Shown piece after piece: positions 1 through 5,668 of a stretch of 16,810 bases of DNA. The notes beneath the pieces were generated by a model that was given only the letters and a program-made list of their open reading frames with translations, did no database searches and was not told where the DNA came from. Position numbers and translations under genes: made by a program. The DNA comes from Candidatus Zixiibacteriota bacterium (lineage in GTDB: Bacteria > Zixibacteria > MSB-5A5 > GN15 > FEB-12): NCBI GenBank assembly GCA_023132995.1, contig JAGLXI010000112.1, positions 1-16,810 of the forward strand, given 5' to 3'. Numbering within the stretch: position 1 is the first letter of the stretch; the number at the start of each line of letters is the position of its first letter.

Positions 1-827
1 CCACCAACTGCTTCCGCGATGTTGCTGTAATGTTGCCCAACAGCCCGCTCCCGTCAAACACTTTCTGGCCCTGGCCGCCTTCTGAGCAAAAAGAAAGGCT
101 ATTATCCCGTTGCCGTACTTGGTCGGCAAGGTATATTCACTATATGGTTAAGGAATATGTTGGCTACGTATGCCAGTGTTTTCGAGTTTCTTACAAACCT
201 GCATGGCAGGGGGCCGGGAATCTGGTCGGGAATCTGGTGACCGCCTTTATCTCAATTGCTCTTGCCAGATACCTCACCCCCTGGATTCAATCAAGATTTC
301 AGGAGGAAGATATGCGGGCATTTGTCACGGGGATCATGGGAAGTATCGTATGCATAGTGTGTTTTCTAGTTCTGCGCATGCTCTTTGTGGCCCCGTTCCT
401 GATGTATCGGGAAAAGGAGAGGGCGCAGAGGGAACTTCATGATTTTGTCAATGGGGATACGCCTGACCTGCCCTTCGGTGATGCGATTGCTCTGGTAAAC
501 GAGTCCTTTCCCGAGCGGGATTACTCGGACGAGAAAATTGCTGAACAAATAGTGCGTATGGCATTTAGGGAAAAAATACGAGCCTGGGGGCAGCCCCCGC
601 TACTCGGTTCCATGTCACCGTTGGCAAGTACGCCAGTCGAAATCCCACACCAGTTTTTTTACGATCCGAACTATGGACCTACTGAAGACGGCGGATACTT
701 GTTTGAGATTCTCACAAGTCTTCCCGGATGGCCGGACTGGCAAGAACACGAAAAATACCTCAATGTGATGGTCAATCGCGGCCAGATAGTTGCGGCCTTT
801 TCTAACAAAATTGATCCCAAGGAATAA
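1..827 (+). CDS. Hypothetical two-helix membrane protein, possibly 5'-partial
   Basis: I do not recognise this protein. From the ATG at 30 it encodes 265 residues, but the frame stays open to the left edge of the window and no ribosome binding site precedes that ATG, so the true start may lie upstream. Two hydrophobic segments are visible at about residues 62-86 and 96-126. The second runs into a very basic/acidic juxtamembrane stretch (MYREKERAQRE), consistent with a hairpin in the membrane with both tails on the same side. The C-terminal half is soluble and rich in Pro, Gly and aromatic residues. It ends 298 bases before recA with no obvious operon link. Function unknown; confidence that it is a real gene is moderate, resting on length and the coherent membrane pattern. 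Confidence 0.6.
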   Translation, partial: TNCFRDVAVMLPNSPLPSNTFWPWPPSEQKERLLSRCRTWSARYIHYMVKEYVGYVCQCFRVSYKPAWQGAGNLVGNLVTAFISIALARYLTPWIQSRFQEEDMRAFVTGIMGSIVCIVCFLVLRMLFVAPFLMYREKERAQRELHDFVNGDTPDLPFGDAIALVNESFPERDYSDEKIAEQIVRMAFREKIRAWGQPPLLGSMSPLASTPVEIPHQFFYDPNYGPTEDGGYLFEILTSLPGWPDWQEHEKYLNVMVNRGQIVAAFSNKIDPKE

Positions 828-880
828 ACTATGTAGCCGGTCGTACAACCCGGGGTGAAGGCGGCTATACGCATGTTTTT

Positions 881-900
881 CAACAGCGACCTGGCTGTTG
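881..900. repeat. Short hairpin inside a dispersed repeat end
   Basis: CAACAGC (881-887) and GCTGTTG (894-900) form a perfect 7-bp stem around a 6-base loop. The left arm is part of the 11-mer TTTTTCAACAG (876-886), which recurs exactly at 4302-4312 and inverted at 3812-3822. The T-run precedes the hairpin on the + strand, so this is not a standard terminator for the upstream gene. It is more likely a remnant of the dispersed repeat family in this window. Confidence 0.5.
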
Positions 901-996
901 GGTGGGTCGAGGCCATGTTGTGGCGAACTGGGCGGAGCAACGGCTCAGGATGTTTGCCCCGATTGTCAGTTTTTTCTGCCGTCTGGTCACTTTAGA

Positions 997-1013
997 CTGA
1001 CAGCCGTTGTCAG
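997..1013. promoter_or_regulatory. Palindrome upstream of recA, candidate SOS operator
   Basis: CTGACA (997-1002) and TGTCAG (1008-1013) form a perfect inverted repeat with a 5-base spacer, 113 bases before the recA start. The left arm can alternatively pair with an upstream TGTCAGT (964-970), since ACTGACA lies at 996-1002. RecA genes are usually repressed by LexA, whose box differs between phyla, so a palindrome here is a reasonable candidate. CTGACA could also act as a -35 element, but I see no convincing -10 at the right spacing. Nothing else in 828-1125 looks functional. Confidence 0.35.
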
Positions 1014-1125
1014 CGGCAACTTTTACTTTGATCCCACGCGGAATGTGATATGTTTATGGCTCGGCGATAACTTACTTAGACTGATGGCAAACAAGAAAAT
1101 TCACATAAAGAAAGGTACCTGAGAA

Positions 1126-2157
1126 ATGGCAGTGACCATTACGGCCGGCGATCGCAAGAGGGCGCTCGAGACCGCTCTTTCCCAGATTGAGCGGTCATTC
1201 GGCAAAGGATCAATCATGCGCTTAGGGGACTCCACGGTCCTTGAGGTAGAGGTGATTTCCACCGGCTCTCTGGGGCTTGACCGCGCCCTGGGCGTCTGGG
1301 GAATCCCGCGCGGGCGAGTTACGGAAATATTTGGACCGGAATCGTCGGGGAAAACGACGTTGGCTCTGCATATCATCGCCGAGGCGCAGAAAGTAGGTGG
1401 TGTGGCGGCCTTTATCGACGCCGAACACGCCCTCGACGCTGCTTACGCGCGGGCGCTCGGCGTCAACACCGATGAGTTACTCGTGTCGCAGCCGGACACC
1501 GGTGAACAGGCGCTGGAAATTACTGAGACGCTTGTCCGCTCCGGAGGAGTGGATATCGTAGTGATCGATTCGGTGGCTGCCCTGACGCCCAAGGCGGAAA
1601 TCGAGGGCGAAATGGGTGACGCCCACATGGGTTTGCAGGCGCGGTTGATGTCGCAGGCGCTGCGCAAGCTCACGGCGATAATCTCCAAATCCAAAACGGC
1701 GGTCGTTTTCATCAACCAGATTCGGATGAGGATTGGTGTCATGTTCGGCAACCCGGAAACAACCACCGGAGGTAACGCTCTCAAGTTCTACTCCACGGTG
1801 CGGCTGGACATCCGGCGCATCGCCACGATCAAAGACGGTCAGGAAATAATCGGCTCCCGTACCCGGGTGCGGGTGGTCAAGAACAAAGTAGCGCCGCCGT
1901 TCCGCGACTCCGAGTTCGACATCATCTACGGCCACGGAATATCGCACGAGGGTGAGCTGCTTGATTTCGCTGTCGAGAACAATATCGCGGACAAGTCCGG
2001 TTCCTGGTTCAGCTATGGCTCCGACCGCCTCGGGCAGGGGCGTGAGAACGCCAAGCAGTTCCTGGTTGAACACGACGACGTGCGCGCCGAAATCCTGGGC
2101 AAAGTCAAGGAAGCTCTGGGTTGCAAACTTGTCGTATCGGAGGCGAAAGAGGAGTAG
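1126..2157 (+). CDS. recA: RecA recombinase
   Basis: RecA forms ATP-dependent filaments on single-stranded DNA, drives homologous strand exchange, and triggers LexA self-cleavage in the SOS response. The 343-residue product is full length for the family. Visible hallmarks are the Walker A motif GPESSGKT (residues 70-77), the Walker B strand VVIDS (about 145-149), the QPDTGEQALEI block (122-132), the INQIRM segment (196-201), the DNA-binding L2 loop with GNPETTTGGNALK (208-220), and the C-terminal SYGSDRLGQGRENA block. The acidic C-terminal tail is short (SEAKEE). The ATG at 1126 follows AAAGGT at 1111-1116 with good spacing. One mild oddity is Trp58 in ALGVWGIPRG, where a Gly is common. The gene appears monocistronic. 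Identification is secure. Confidence 0.98.
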   Translation: MAVTITAGDRKRALETALSQIERSFGKGSIMRLGDSTVLEVEVISTGSLGLDRALGVWGIPRGRVTEIFGPESSGKTTLALHIIAEAQKVGGVAAFIDAEHALDAAYARALGVNTDELLVSQPDTGEQALEITETLVRSGGVDIVVIDSVAALTPKAEIEGEMGDAHMGLQARLMSQALRKLTAIISKSKTAVVFINQIRMRIGVMFGNPETTTGGNALKFYSTVRLDIRRIATIKDGQEIIGSRTRVRVVKNKVAPPFRDSEFDIIYGHGISHEGELLDFAVENNIADKSGSWFSYGSDRLGQGRENAKQFLVEHDDVRAEILGKVKEALGCKLVVSEAKEE

Positions 2158-2211
2158 GAGGAGCGTGTCCATTTACGCTTTGCGCCATTGACTTAACGAT
2201 TTGTTTGGTTC

Positions 2212-2239
2212 CAGGGGCGGCCCCCCCGGTCCGCCCCTG
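2212..2239. repeat. GC-rich hairpin downstream of recA
   Basis: CAGGGGCGG (2212-2220) and CCGCCCCTG (2231-2239) form a perfect 9-bp stem with a 10-base C-rich loop, 54 bases after the recA stop. No T-run follows, so it is not a canonical intrinsic terminator, though it could stall or protect the recA transcript end. The right arm belongs to the dispersed repeat shared with 4194-4225. Confidence 0.55.
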
Positions 2240-2256
2240 ACCGACTTCTGGGACAG
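2225..2256 (+). repeat. Dispersed repeat R2, copy A
   Basis: This 32-base segment matches 4194-4225 at 28 of 32 positions without gaps, including the exact block CGACTTCTGGGA. A shorter related copy (13 shared bases plus a shared left flank) lies at 3895-3922. All copies are intergenic. The rest of 2158-2480 holds no gene I can support. Confidence 0.75.
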
Positions 2257-2372
2257 CCCCGAGATACCTGACGGCGAAATAACGCAGGAATGATGTTGGG
2301 GCGGGCGGTCGAGAGGCTTACAATTTCCCTGTGAGGTAGGCGCGTTGCAGCGCGGTTTCCCCCAATCTCCCC

Positions 2373-2402
2373 TTGACAGGCAGGCAAAGCGCACTCTATC
2401 TT
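2373..2402 (+). promoter_or_regulatory. Candidate sigma-70 promoter for the 2481 gene
   Basis: A perfect -35 TTGACA (2373-2378) is followed after 18 bases by TATCTT (2397-2402, 4 of 6 matches to TATAAT). Transcription would start near 2409 and leave a leader of about 70 bases before the ATG at 2481. The window's best promoter, at 11223, has the same -35 and a very similar -10 (TATCAT), which supports this call. It also argues against starting the coding region at the TTG of the -35 box. Confidence 0.55.
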
Positions 2403-2480
2403 GACTTCGGCATTACTCTTGAACAAGAGGGGCCAAAGGCCCATACGTCGCTGTGCGCCACAGGTAAGCAGGTGCGCCCT

Positions 2481-2993
2481 ATGGATTTTACTGGACTGTT
2501 CAAACTGGTCTTCGTTGGCCTCAAACCCGTCCTGGAAAACCACGCCGGTCTGGGCGTGTTGGTCTCGGAACGGGCCAGGTTCGAAGGCTGGTTGAAGGTG
2601 GAGTTCTGCCGGGTTCTAACTCAGCAGGGAATTCAGCCGGAGACCGAATCCAGCAGATATGACGTGGTATTCGACAAATGGGCGGTGGAGTTGCGGACAG
2701 TCACCACCAATCTGCGTCACGACCACGTCAGGAATGTCAAGCTCTCGACCCGAAAGAATGTCGAGACCCTGATCAAGGATATCTGGAAACTTACCAACCC
2801 CGGTCGGTCGGTCGGCTTTTCCCACCGTGTTATCCTGTTTGTTGTCTTCCCGATGACACCCGACGACGACAATTGGCAGGACAATCATCTCGGGCAGATA
2901 TCATCGGAGTTGATCCGTCTGGAAGCGATGTCGTTCCAGTTTGCCGGGGGGATTCCGGGCATGCTGTATTTGGGGCTCTGTACGGGCGAGTAG
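2481..2993 (+). CDS. Hypothetical protein, possible PD-(D/E)XK-like fold
   Basis: A 170-residue soluble protein I cannot assign to a named family. The N-terminal third has ERARFEGWLKVEF followed, about 20 residues later, by YDVVFDKWAVELRTV: an acidic residue in one hydrophobic strand and E-x-R in the next. This resembles the core of PD-(D/E)XK nuclease-fold proteins (D...ExK), but with Arg where the catalytic Lys normally sits, so it could be a degenerate or non-catalytic member. The C-terminal half has a hydrophobic strand (HRVILFVVFPM) and an acidic DDDNW turn. The ATG at 2481 was chosen because the longer frame would start inside the predicted promoter; a GTG at 2472 is an alternative. No strong ribosome binding site is seen. 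It stands alone between recA and a convergent gene. Confidence 0.65.
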   Translation: MDFTGLFKLVFVGLKPVLENHAGLGVLVSERARFEGWLKVEFCRVLTQQGIQPETESSRYDVVFDKWAVELRTVTTNLRHDHVRNVKLSTRKNVETLIKDIWKLTNPGRSVGFSHRVILFVVFPMTPDDDNWQDNHLGQISSELIRLEAMSFQFAGGIPGMLYLGLCTGE

Positions 2994-3117
2994 TCATATC
3001 GGTCTATCGGCCAGGTATGCGCCGACACGATATCCCCACATCTGGAGCTTGGACTTCTCTGCCGGCTGCCCGGCGGCCGGACGGTGATACTGCCGATTTC
3101 AGCAAGTTTCCATTTAC

Positions 3118-3156
3118 AAAAAAGCAGAGACCGATGTTCAAAACACCGGCCTCTGC
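3118..3156 (-). terminator. Intrinsic terminator of the 3231-3677 gene
   Basis: Read on the minus strand, GCAGAG (3156-3151) through CTCTGC (3129-3124) forms a 14-pair stem with a 5-base loop, then six T residues (3123-3118). The stem has three helical blocks separated by two positions that are A-C mismatches on the + strand but G-U wobbles on the minus strand. Strand-specific pairing plus the T-run direction show it serves the minus-strand gene, ending 75 bases beyond its stop codon. Confidence 0.8.
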
Positions 3157-3162
3157 CACTCC

Positions 3163-3176
3163 AGCGCAAAAGCGCT
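3163..3176. repeat. Small hairpin in the convergent intergenic region
   Basis: AGCGC (3163-3167) and GCGCT (3172-3176) form a 5-bp stem closed by an AAAA loop, lying between the stop of the minus-strand gene and its terminator. No T-run follows closely on either strand. It is short enough to be chance; nothing else in 2994-3230 needs a gene. Confidence 0.3.
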
Positions 3177-3230
3177 ACTTGCTTTAACCTCGTTTATTTA
3201 TACAACGAATGGAGTCGCGGGATCCAGCCG

Positions 3231-3677
3231 CTAAGAAGATTTCTGTGATTTCCGTACGGTGTTCCGTTTGGGAGAGACCGTCCGGCGCTTGTCGGGATCA
3301 ACGTTGTCAACTATCCATGCCAGGCCGACTTCTTCCCAGTTCGACTCGATGCCGGCGTCGATATAGCGCTCCCACTCGTAGATGCCCGTCTGCTTGGCGA
3401 TGCGCTTGAACTGCATGGTCGTGATCTCATCGCTGAGAATGACGACCGAACGTACCATGCCGAGCTTCTTGTATAGTCGCTGGCCGCGTTTCAGGGCCGG
3501 CTGAGACTCCGGTGGTAGGATCTCCAGGTCCCTCATATCCACGAACACGCCGAACTTTTCATCGGCGGTGGCCAGTACCTCTTTCGATTCGACCAGCCAC
3601 GCCTCCATTTCGTCCACGCCGATCAGCCCGGAGAAAGTAAGGTGAAAGCCGTATGGTTCCTTGCGTATCTTATACAT
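3231..3677 (-). CDS. STAS/SpoIIAA-like domain protein
   Basis: A 148-residue cytosolic protein with the look of the SpoIIAA-like/STAS fold: an N-terminal strand pair (MYKIRKEPYGFHLTFSGLIG), a helix with VDEMEAWLVESKEVL, the strand FGVFVDMRDLEIL where STAS proteins carry their conserved strand-helix core, a helix rich in Lys/Arg (QPALKRGQRLYKKL), and the strand VRSVVILS. A basic tail of about 20 residues (DPDKRRTVSPKRNTVRKSQKS) ends it. Related proteins act as small regulatory or lipid-binding domains, but no partner kinase or anti-sigma factor lies nearby, so the role is unknown. The ATG at 3677 follows a weak AAGG. It is transcribed alone and ends at a clear terminator. Confidence 0.7.
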   Translation of the reverse strand: MYKIRKEPYGFHLTFSGLIGVDEMEAWLVESKEVLATADEKFGVFVDMRDLEILPPESQPALKRGQRLYKKLGMVRSVVILSDEITTMQFKRIAKQTGIYEWERYIDAGIESNWEEVGLAWIVDNVDPDKRRTVSPKRNTVRKSQKSS

Positions 3678-3894
3678 GGGGCGCCTTATGCACGGGACAT
3701 GAAAATATCTGGGCCAACAACGGTCTCCCTGAATTCCCGATCAATGTTCGCTTCTCCGCAGAGTACTTACTGTTATCCTTTTTCGGACAGACGTCGTCTT
3801 CCTTTAGCAGACTGTTGAAAAAGTCGCAGTAGCCGACCGCCGAAGCATTGATGCCGGTGCTGCCAGGCGTCTCGAGGTAGTAACTCAAAAGATT

Positions 3895-3922
3895 CCGTGG
3901 GCGGCAGCCCCCGGTCTGCCCC
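3895..3922 (+). repeat. Dispersed repeat R2, copy B (short)
   Basis: The left block CCGTGGGCGG and the right block CCCGGTCTGCCCC both recur in copy C at 4176-4206, with a diverged spacer between them. The match to the R2 family ends at 3922, where a different repeat begins. Intergenic. Confidence 0.6.
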
Positions 3923-3930
3923 ATCCGTCT

Positions 3931-3996
3931 TATTGGCGAAAGCCAATATCCAATCTTCGAATCCAAGGTGGATTCCGGGTCAAGCCCCCAATGACA
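3931..3996 (+). repeat. Hairpin plus GGATTCCGGGTCAAGCC-type repeat
   Basis: TATTGGC (3931-3937) and GCCAATA (3942-3948) form a perfect 7-bp stem capped by a GAAA tetraloop. About 20 bases later comes GGATTCCGGGTCAAGCC and then AATGACA, a form familiar from intergenic palindromic repeats in many bacterial genomes. Here the expected second palindrome arm is degraded to CCCCCA. I read this as a decayed intergenic repeat; only one copy is in the window. Confidence 0.5.
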
Positions 3997-4018
3997 AGGG
4001 GAGGTTGCGTCGTCGCCA

Positions 4019-4052
4019 GGTCCAAACGAGTTTGAACCTGCCACCCGTTGCC
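4019..4052 (+). repeat. 34-base direct repeat R1, copy 1
   Basis: Identical over 34 bases to 4144-4177, 125 bases downstream. Each copy contains the near-palindrome CAAACGAGTTTG. Perfect identity inside otherwise diverging sequence points to a recent duplication or a constrained element. Confidence 0.85.
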
Positions 4053-4143
4053 CGTCCCTTTAATGCTTTTTGCTATGCCGGTTCTTCGAGCGAAGCGCGA
4101 AAGACAGACTTGCCTGCAAACTTGTTTGGGGGTGACTTTTTCG

Positions 4144-4177
4144 GGTCCAAACGAGTTTGAACCTGCCACCCGTTGCC
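4144..4177 (+). repeat. 34-base direct repeat R1, copy 2
   Basis: The second identical copy of the 34-base repeat at 4019-4052. It runs directly into R2 copy C, so R1 and R2 may be parts of one larger repeat unit. Confidence 0.85.
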
Positions 4178-4225
4178 GTGGGCGGTGGTCTCGCCCGGTC
4201 TGCCCCTGAACGACTTCTGGGATAA
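4176..4225 (+). repeat. Dispersed repeat R2, copy C
   Basis: Positions 4194-4225 match 2225-2256 at 28 of 32 positions, and 4176-4185 matches the left block of copy B. It follows the second R1 copy immediately. Confidence 0.75.
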
Positions 4226-4371
4226 CCTCTCTCTGTCTGGTAGTAGCGCAAATCCATAGAGGCGTCGGGTAGAGACACCCAATGCCACCCTTTGGAGTAC
4301 GTTTTTCAACAGGCCTTCCGCGGAGATGACGGAGGTGCCCTCAGAGATGATCTGTAAAAGATGGCATTGGA

Positions 4372-4407
4372 TGTTTTGCGTTCTGTCCCGAGTTTCGGAG
4401 CAGCCTG
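4372..4407 (+). repeat. Dispersed repeat R3, copy 1
   Basis: A 36-base segment that aligns to 10378-10412 with one gap and few mismatches; both begin TGTTTTGC and end in CCTG. The two copies lie about 6 kb apart in unrelated intergenic regions, so this is a dispersed repeat and not local duplication. Confidence 0.75.
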
Positions 4408-4588
4408 TTAGTCCACAATCCTCCTTTTGGCGCGTATCGACTGACGGAAGAAGGCTGCCGCCCGCCCCGGACAGGAACAGGCCGGTCACGGACAATTCTC
4501 CTTCCATTCGTAAGTCGCGACCGTTATCATGACTCATGCTCGCCAACAACTTGAACGCCGACGGCTGATGTGCCGCCGGGGCCGACTT

Positions 4589-4595
4589 AAGGAGG
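4589..4595 (+). promoter_or_regulatory. Strong ribosome binding site of the nitroreductase gene
   Basis: AAGGAGG lies 10 bases before the ATG at 4606. It is the best Shine-Dalgarno match seen in the window and fixes the start of this gene. Confidence 0.85.
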
Positions 4596-4605
4596 ATTAT
4601 TCAAC

Positions 4606-5535
4606 ATGTCCACAGACCATGTGCCTTCCCATCACGGGCCGGGGGAAGCCCCCCAGGGGGAGTATCCCAACGAAACCATAAGACTGCTGCACGAGAGATC
4701 CAGTTGCCGCAGTTTCCACGACCGGAATATCCCCCCCGATGTGCTGCAGTATGTGCTGGGAGCCGGAATCCACGCCGCCACCGGGGGCAACCTACAGCCC
4801 TATTCGATCATTCAGATTGAGGACGAGAAACAAAAGAAGAAACTGGCCACGATTTGCGAGCAGGAGTTCATCAGCGCCGCCCCGGTAGATCTGCTGTTCT
4901 GTATCGACTGGCGTCGCAATCGGAGATGGGCGGAACTTGAGACAGCCCCCTTCAGCGCCACCAATTCTTTCCGGCATTTCTGGATTTCGTTTCAGGATAC
5001 GGTCATGGCGGCTCAGAACATTTGCACTGCAGCCGACGCCTTGGGGTTGGGCTCGGTCTATATTGGCACCGTGGTTGACTTCCTCCCGGAGTGCCGGGAG
5101 ATGTTTGAACTTCCCGACGGGGTGTTGCCGGTGGTGCTGCTTTGCCTGGGATACCCCAAGATCAGGCCTGAGCCCCGAAAAAAGCTCGGTGTGCCGGTCG
5201 TGGTTCATAGCGAGAAGTACCGGGAGTTGGAGGACAAGGAACTTCTGGACGCGTTTGAGCAGAAGTACCCCCCGCTGCCGCCCGAGCGGAGAGGGCCGGT
5301 TGCCGAGGAACAGCTCGAGAAGATAGCCCAGGTCTGCCGCGAAGTACACGGCGAGCGGTTTGCGGCAAGTTGCGTCGACAGGATACGGAAACAGGGTCGC
5401 ATAAGCGCCGTCCAGAGGTATTTCGGTCTTCACTACCGGGCCGATGTCATGCCTGCGGACAACGAACGATTCCTTGCCGTAATAGAGGACTTTGGTTTCA
5501 AGTGGTTTCGTCCGTACAAGCCAAAGACCCCCTGA
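4606..5535 (+). CDS. Nitroreductase-family flavoprotein with C-terminal extension
   Basis: Nitroreductase-fold proteins bind FMN and use NAD(P)H to reduce nitro compounds, quinones or related substrates. Hallmarks here are the N-terminal FMN-phosphate motif ERSSCRSF (30-37), the ATGGNLQPYSII segment (58-69) that matches the family's S-x-N-x-Q-P region, and the C-terminal GLGSVYIGT and VLLCLGYP strands (147-155, 177-184). The domain ends near residue 205. A further ~100 residues, with a Pro-rich linker (KYPPLPPERRGP) and a helical part, extend it well beyond the usual ~200-240 residues of compact members. That extension is unrecognised; some family members carry such additions. The start is fixed by a strong ribosome binding site at 4589-4595. 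It is not clearly co-transcribed with a neighbour, and its substrate cannot be predicted. Confidence 0.88.
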   Translation: MSTDHVPSHHGPGEAPQGEYPNETIRLLHERSSCRSFHDRNIPPDVLQYVLGAGIHAATGGNLQPYSIIQIEDEKQKKKLATICEQEFISAAPVDLLFCIDWRRNRRWAELETAPFSATNSFRHFWISFQDTVMAAQNICTAADALGLGSVYIGTVVDFLPECREMFELPDGVLPVVLLCLGYPKIRPEPRKKLGVPVVVHSEKYRELEDKELLDAFEQKYPPLPPERRGPVAEEQLEKIAQVCREVHGERFAASCVDRIRKQGRISAVQRYFGLHYRADVMPADNERFLAVIEDFGFKWFRPYKPKTP

Positions 5536-5668
5536 GATATAGTCTACACCACCTGTTATCTGCCCCGTTGCCGACCGATCAGAGGGTCGTCGCTCGCTCT
5601 TTTCTCCTCGTGGTGACCACTTTGTTCTCGACCTTTCGCAGTCGGCCGTCGTATCTTTATTGGCAAGC

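Larger units (their letters stand above)
3812..4312. mobile_element. Non-coding segment bounded by 11-bp inverted repeats
   Basis: CTGTTGAAAAA (3812-3822) recurs as its exact reverse complement TTTTTCAACAG (4302-4312), enclosing 501 bases without a credible gene. Inside are two identical 34-base repeats, two R2 copies and a hairpin-containing repeat. The layout fits a composite of miniature, non-autonomous elements or a decayed mobile element. No transposase is present and I see no clear target-site duplication. The whole stretch 3678-4605 holds no supportable gene. Confidence 0.45.

Noticed and set aside
898..1122. A 74-codon frame just before recA
   Set aside because: It spans the palindromes and repeat hairpin, lacks a ribosome binding site and has no protein-like pattern.
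1297..1299. Trp58 in RecA as an unusual substitution
   Set aside because: The position tolerates other residues in RecA as far as I recall (for example Asn), and all functional motifs are intact.
1477..2172. A 231-codon minus-strand frame opposite recA
   Set aside because: It mirrors recA codon structure; recA is unambiguous and the antisense product has no recognisable fold or ribosome binding site.
3955..3964. TTCGAATCC resembling a tRNA T-loop
   Set aside because: The flanks cannot form the T-stem, and no acceptor, D- or anticodon arm is near.
3670..4169. Two minus-strand frames starting with the same residues (MAGSNSFGP)
   Set aside because: They begin in the two identical 34-base repeats and run through other repeats and a hairpin; the shared start is repeat-derived, not evidence of genes.
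3895..4225. Direct repeats as a CRISPR array
   Set aside because: Only two exact copies, no regular spacer size across further units, and no cas genes.
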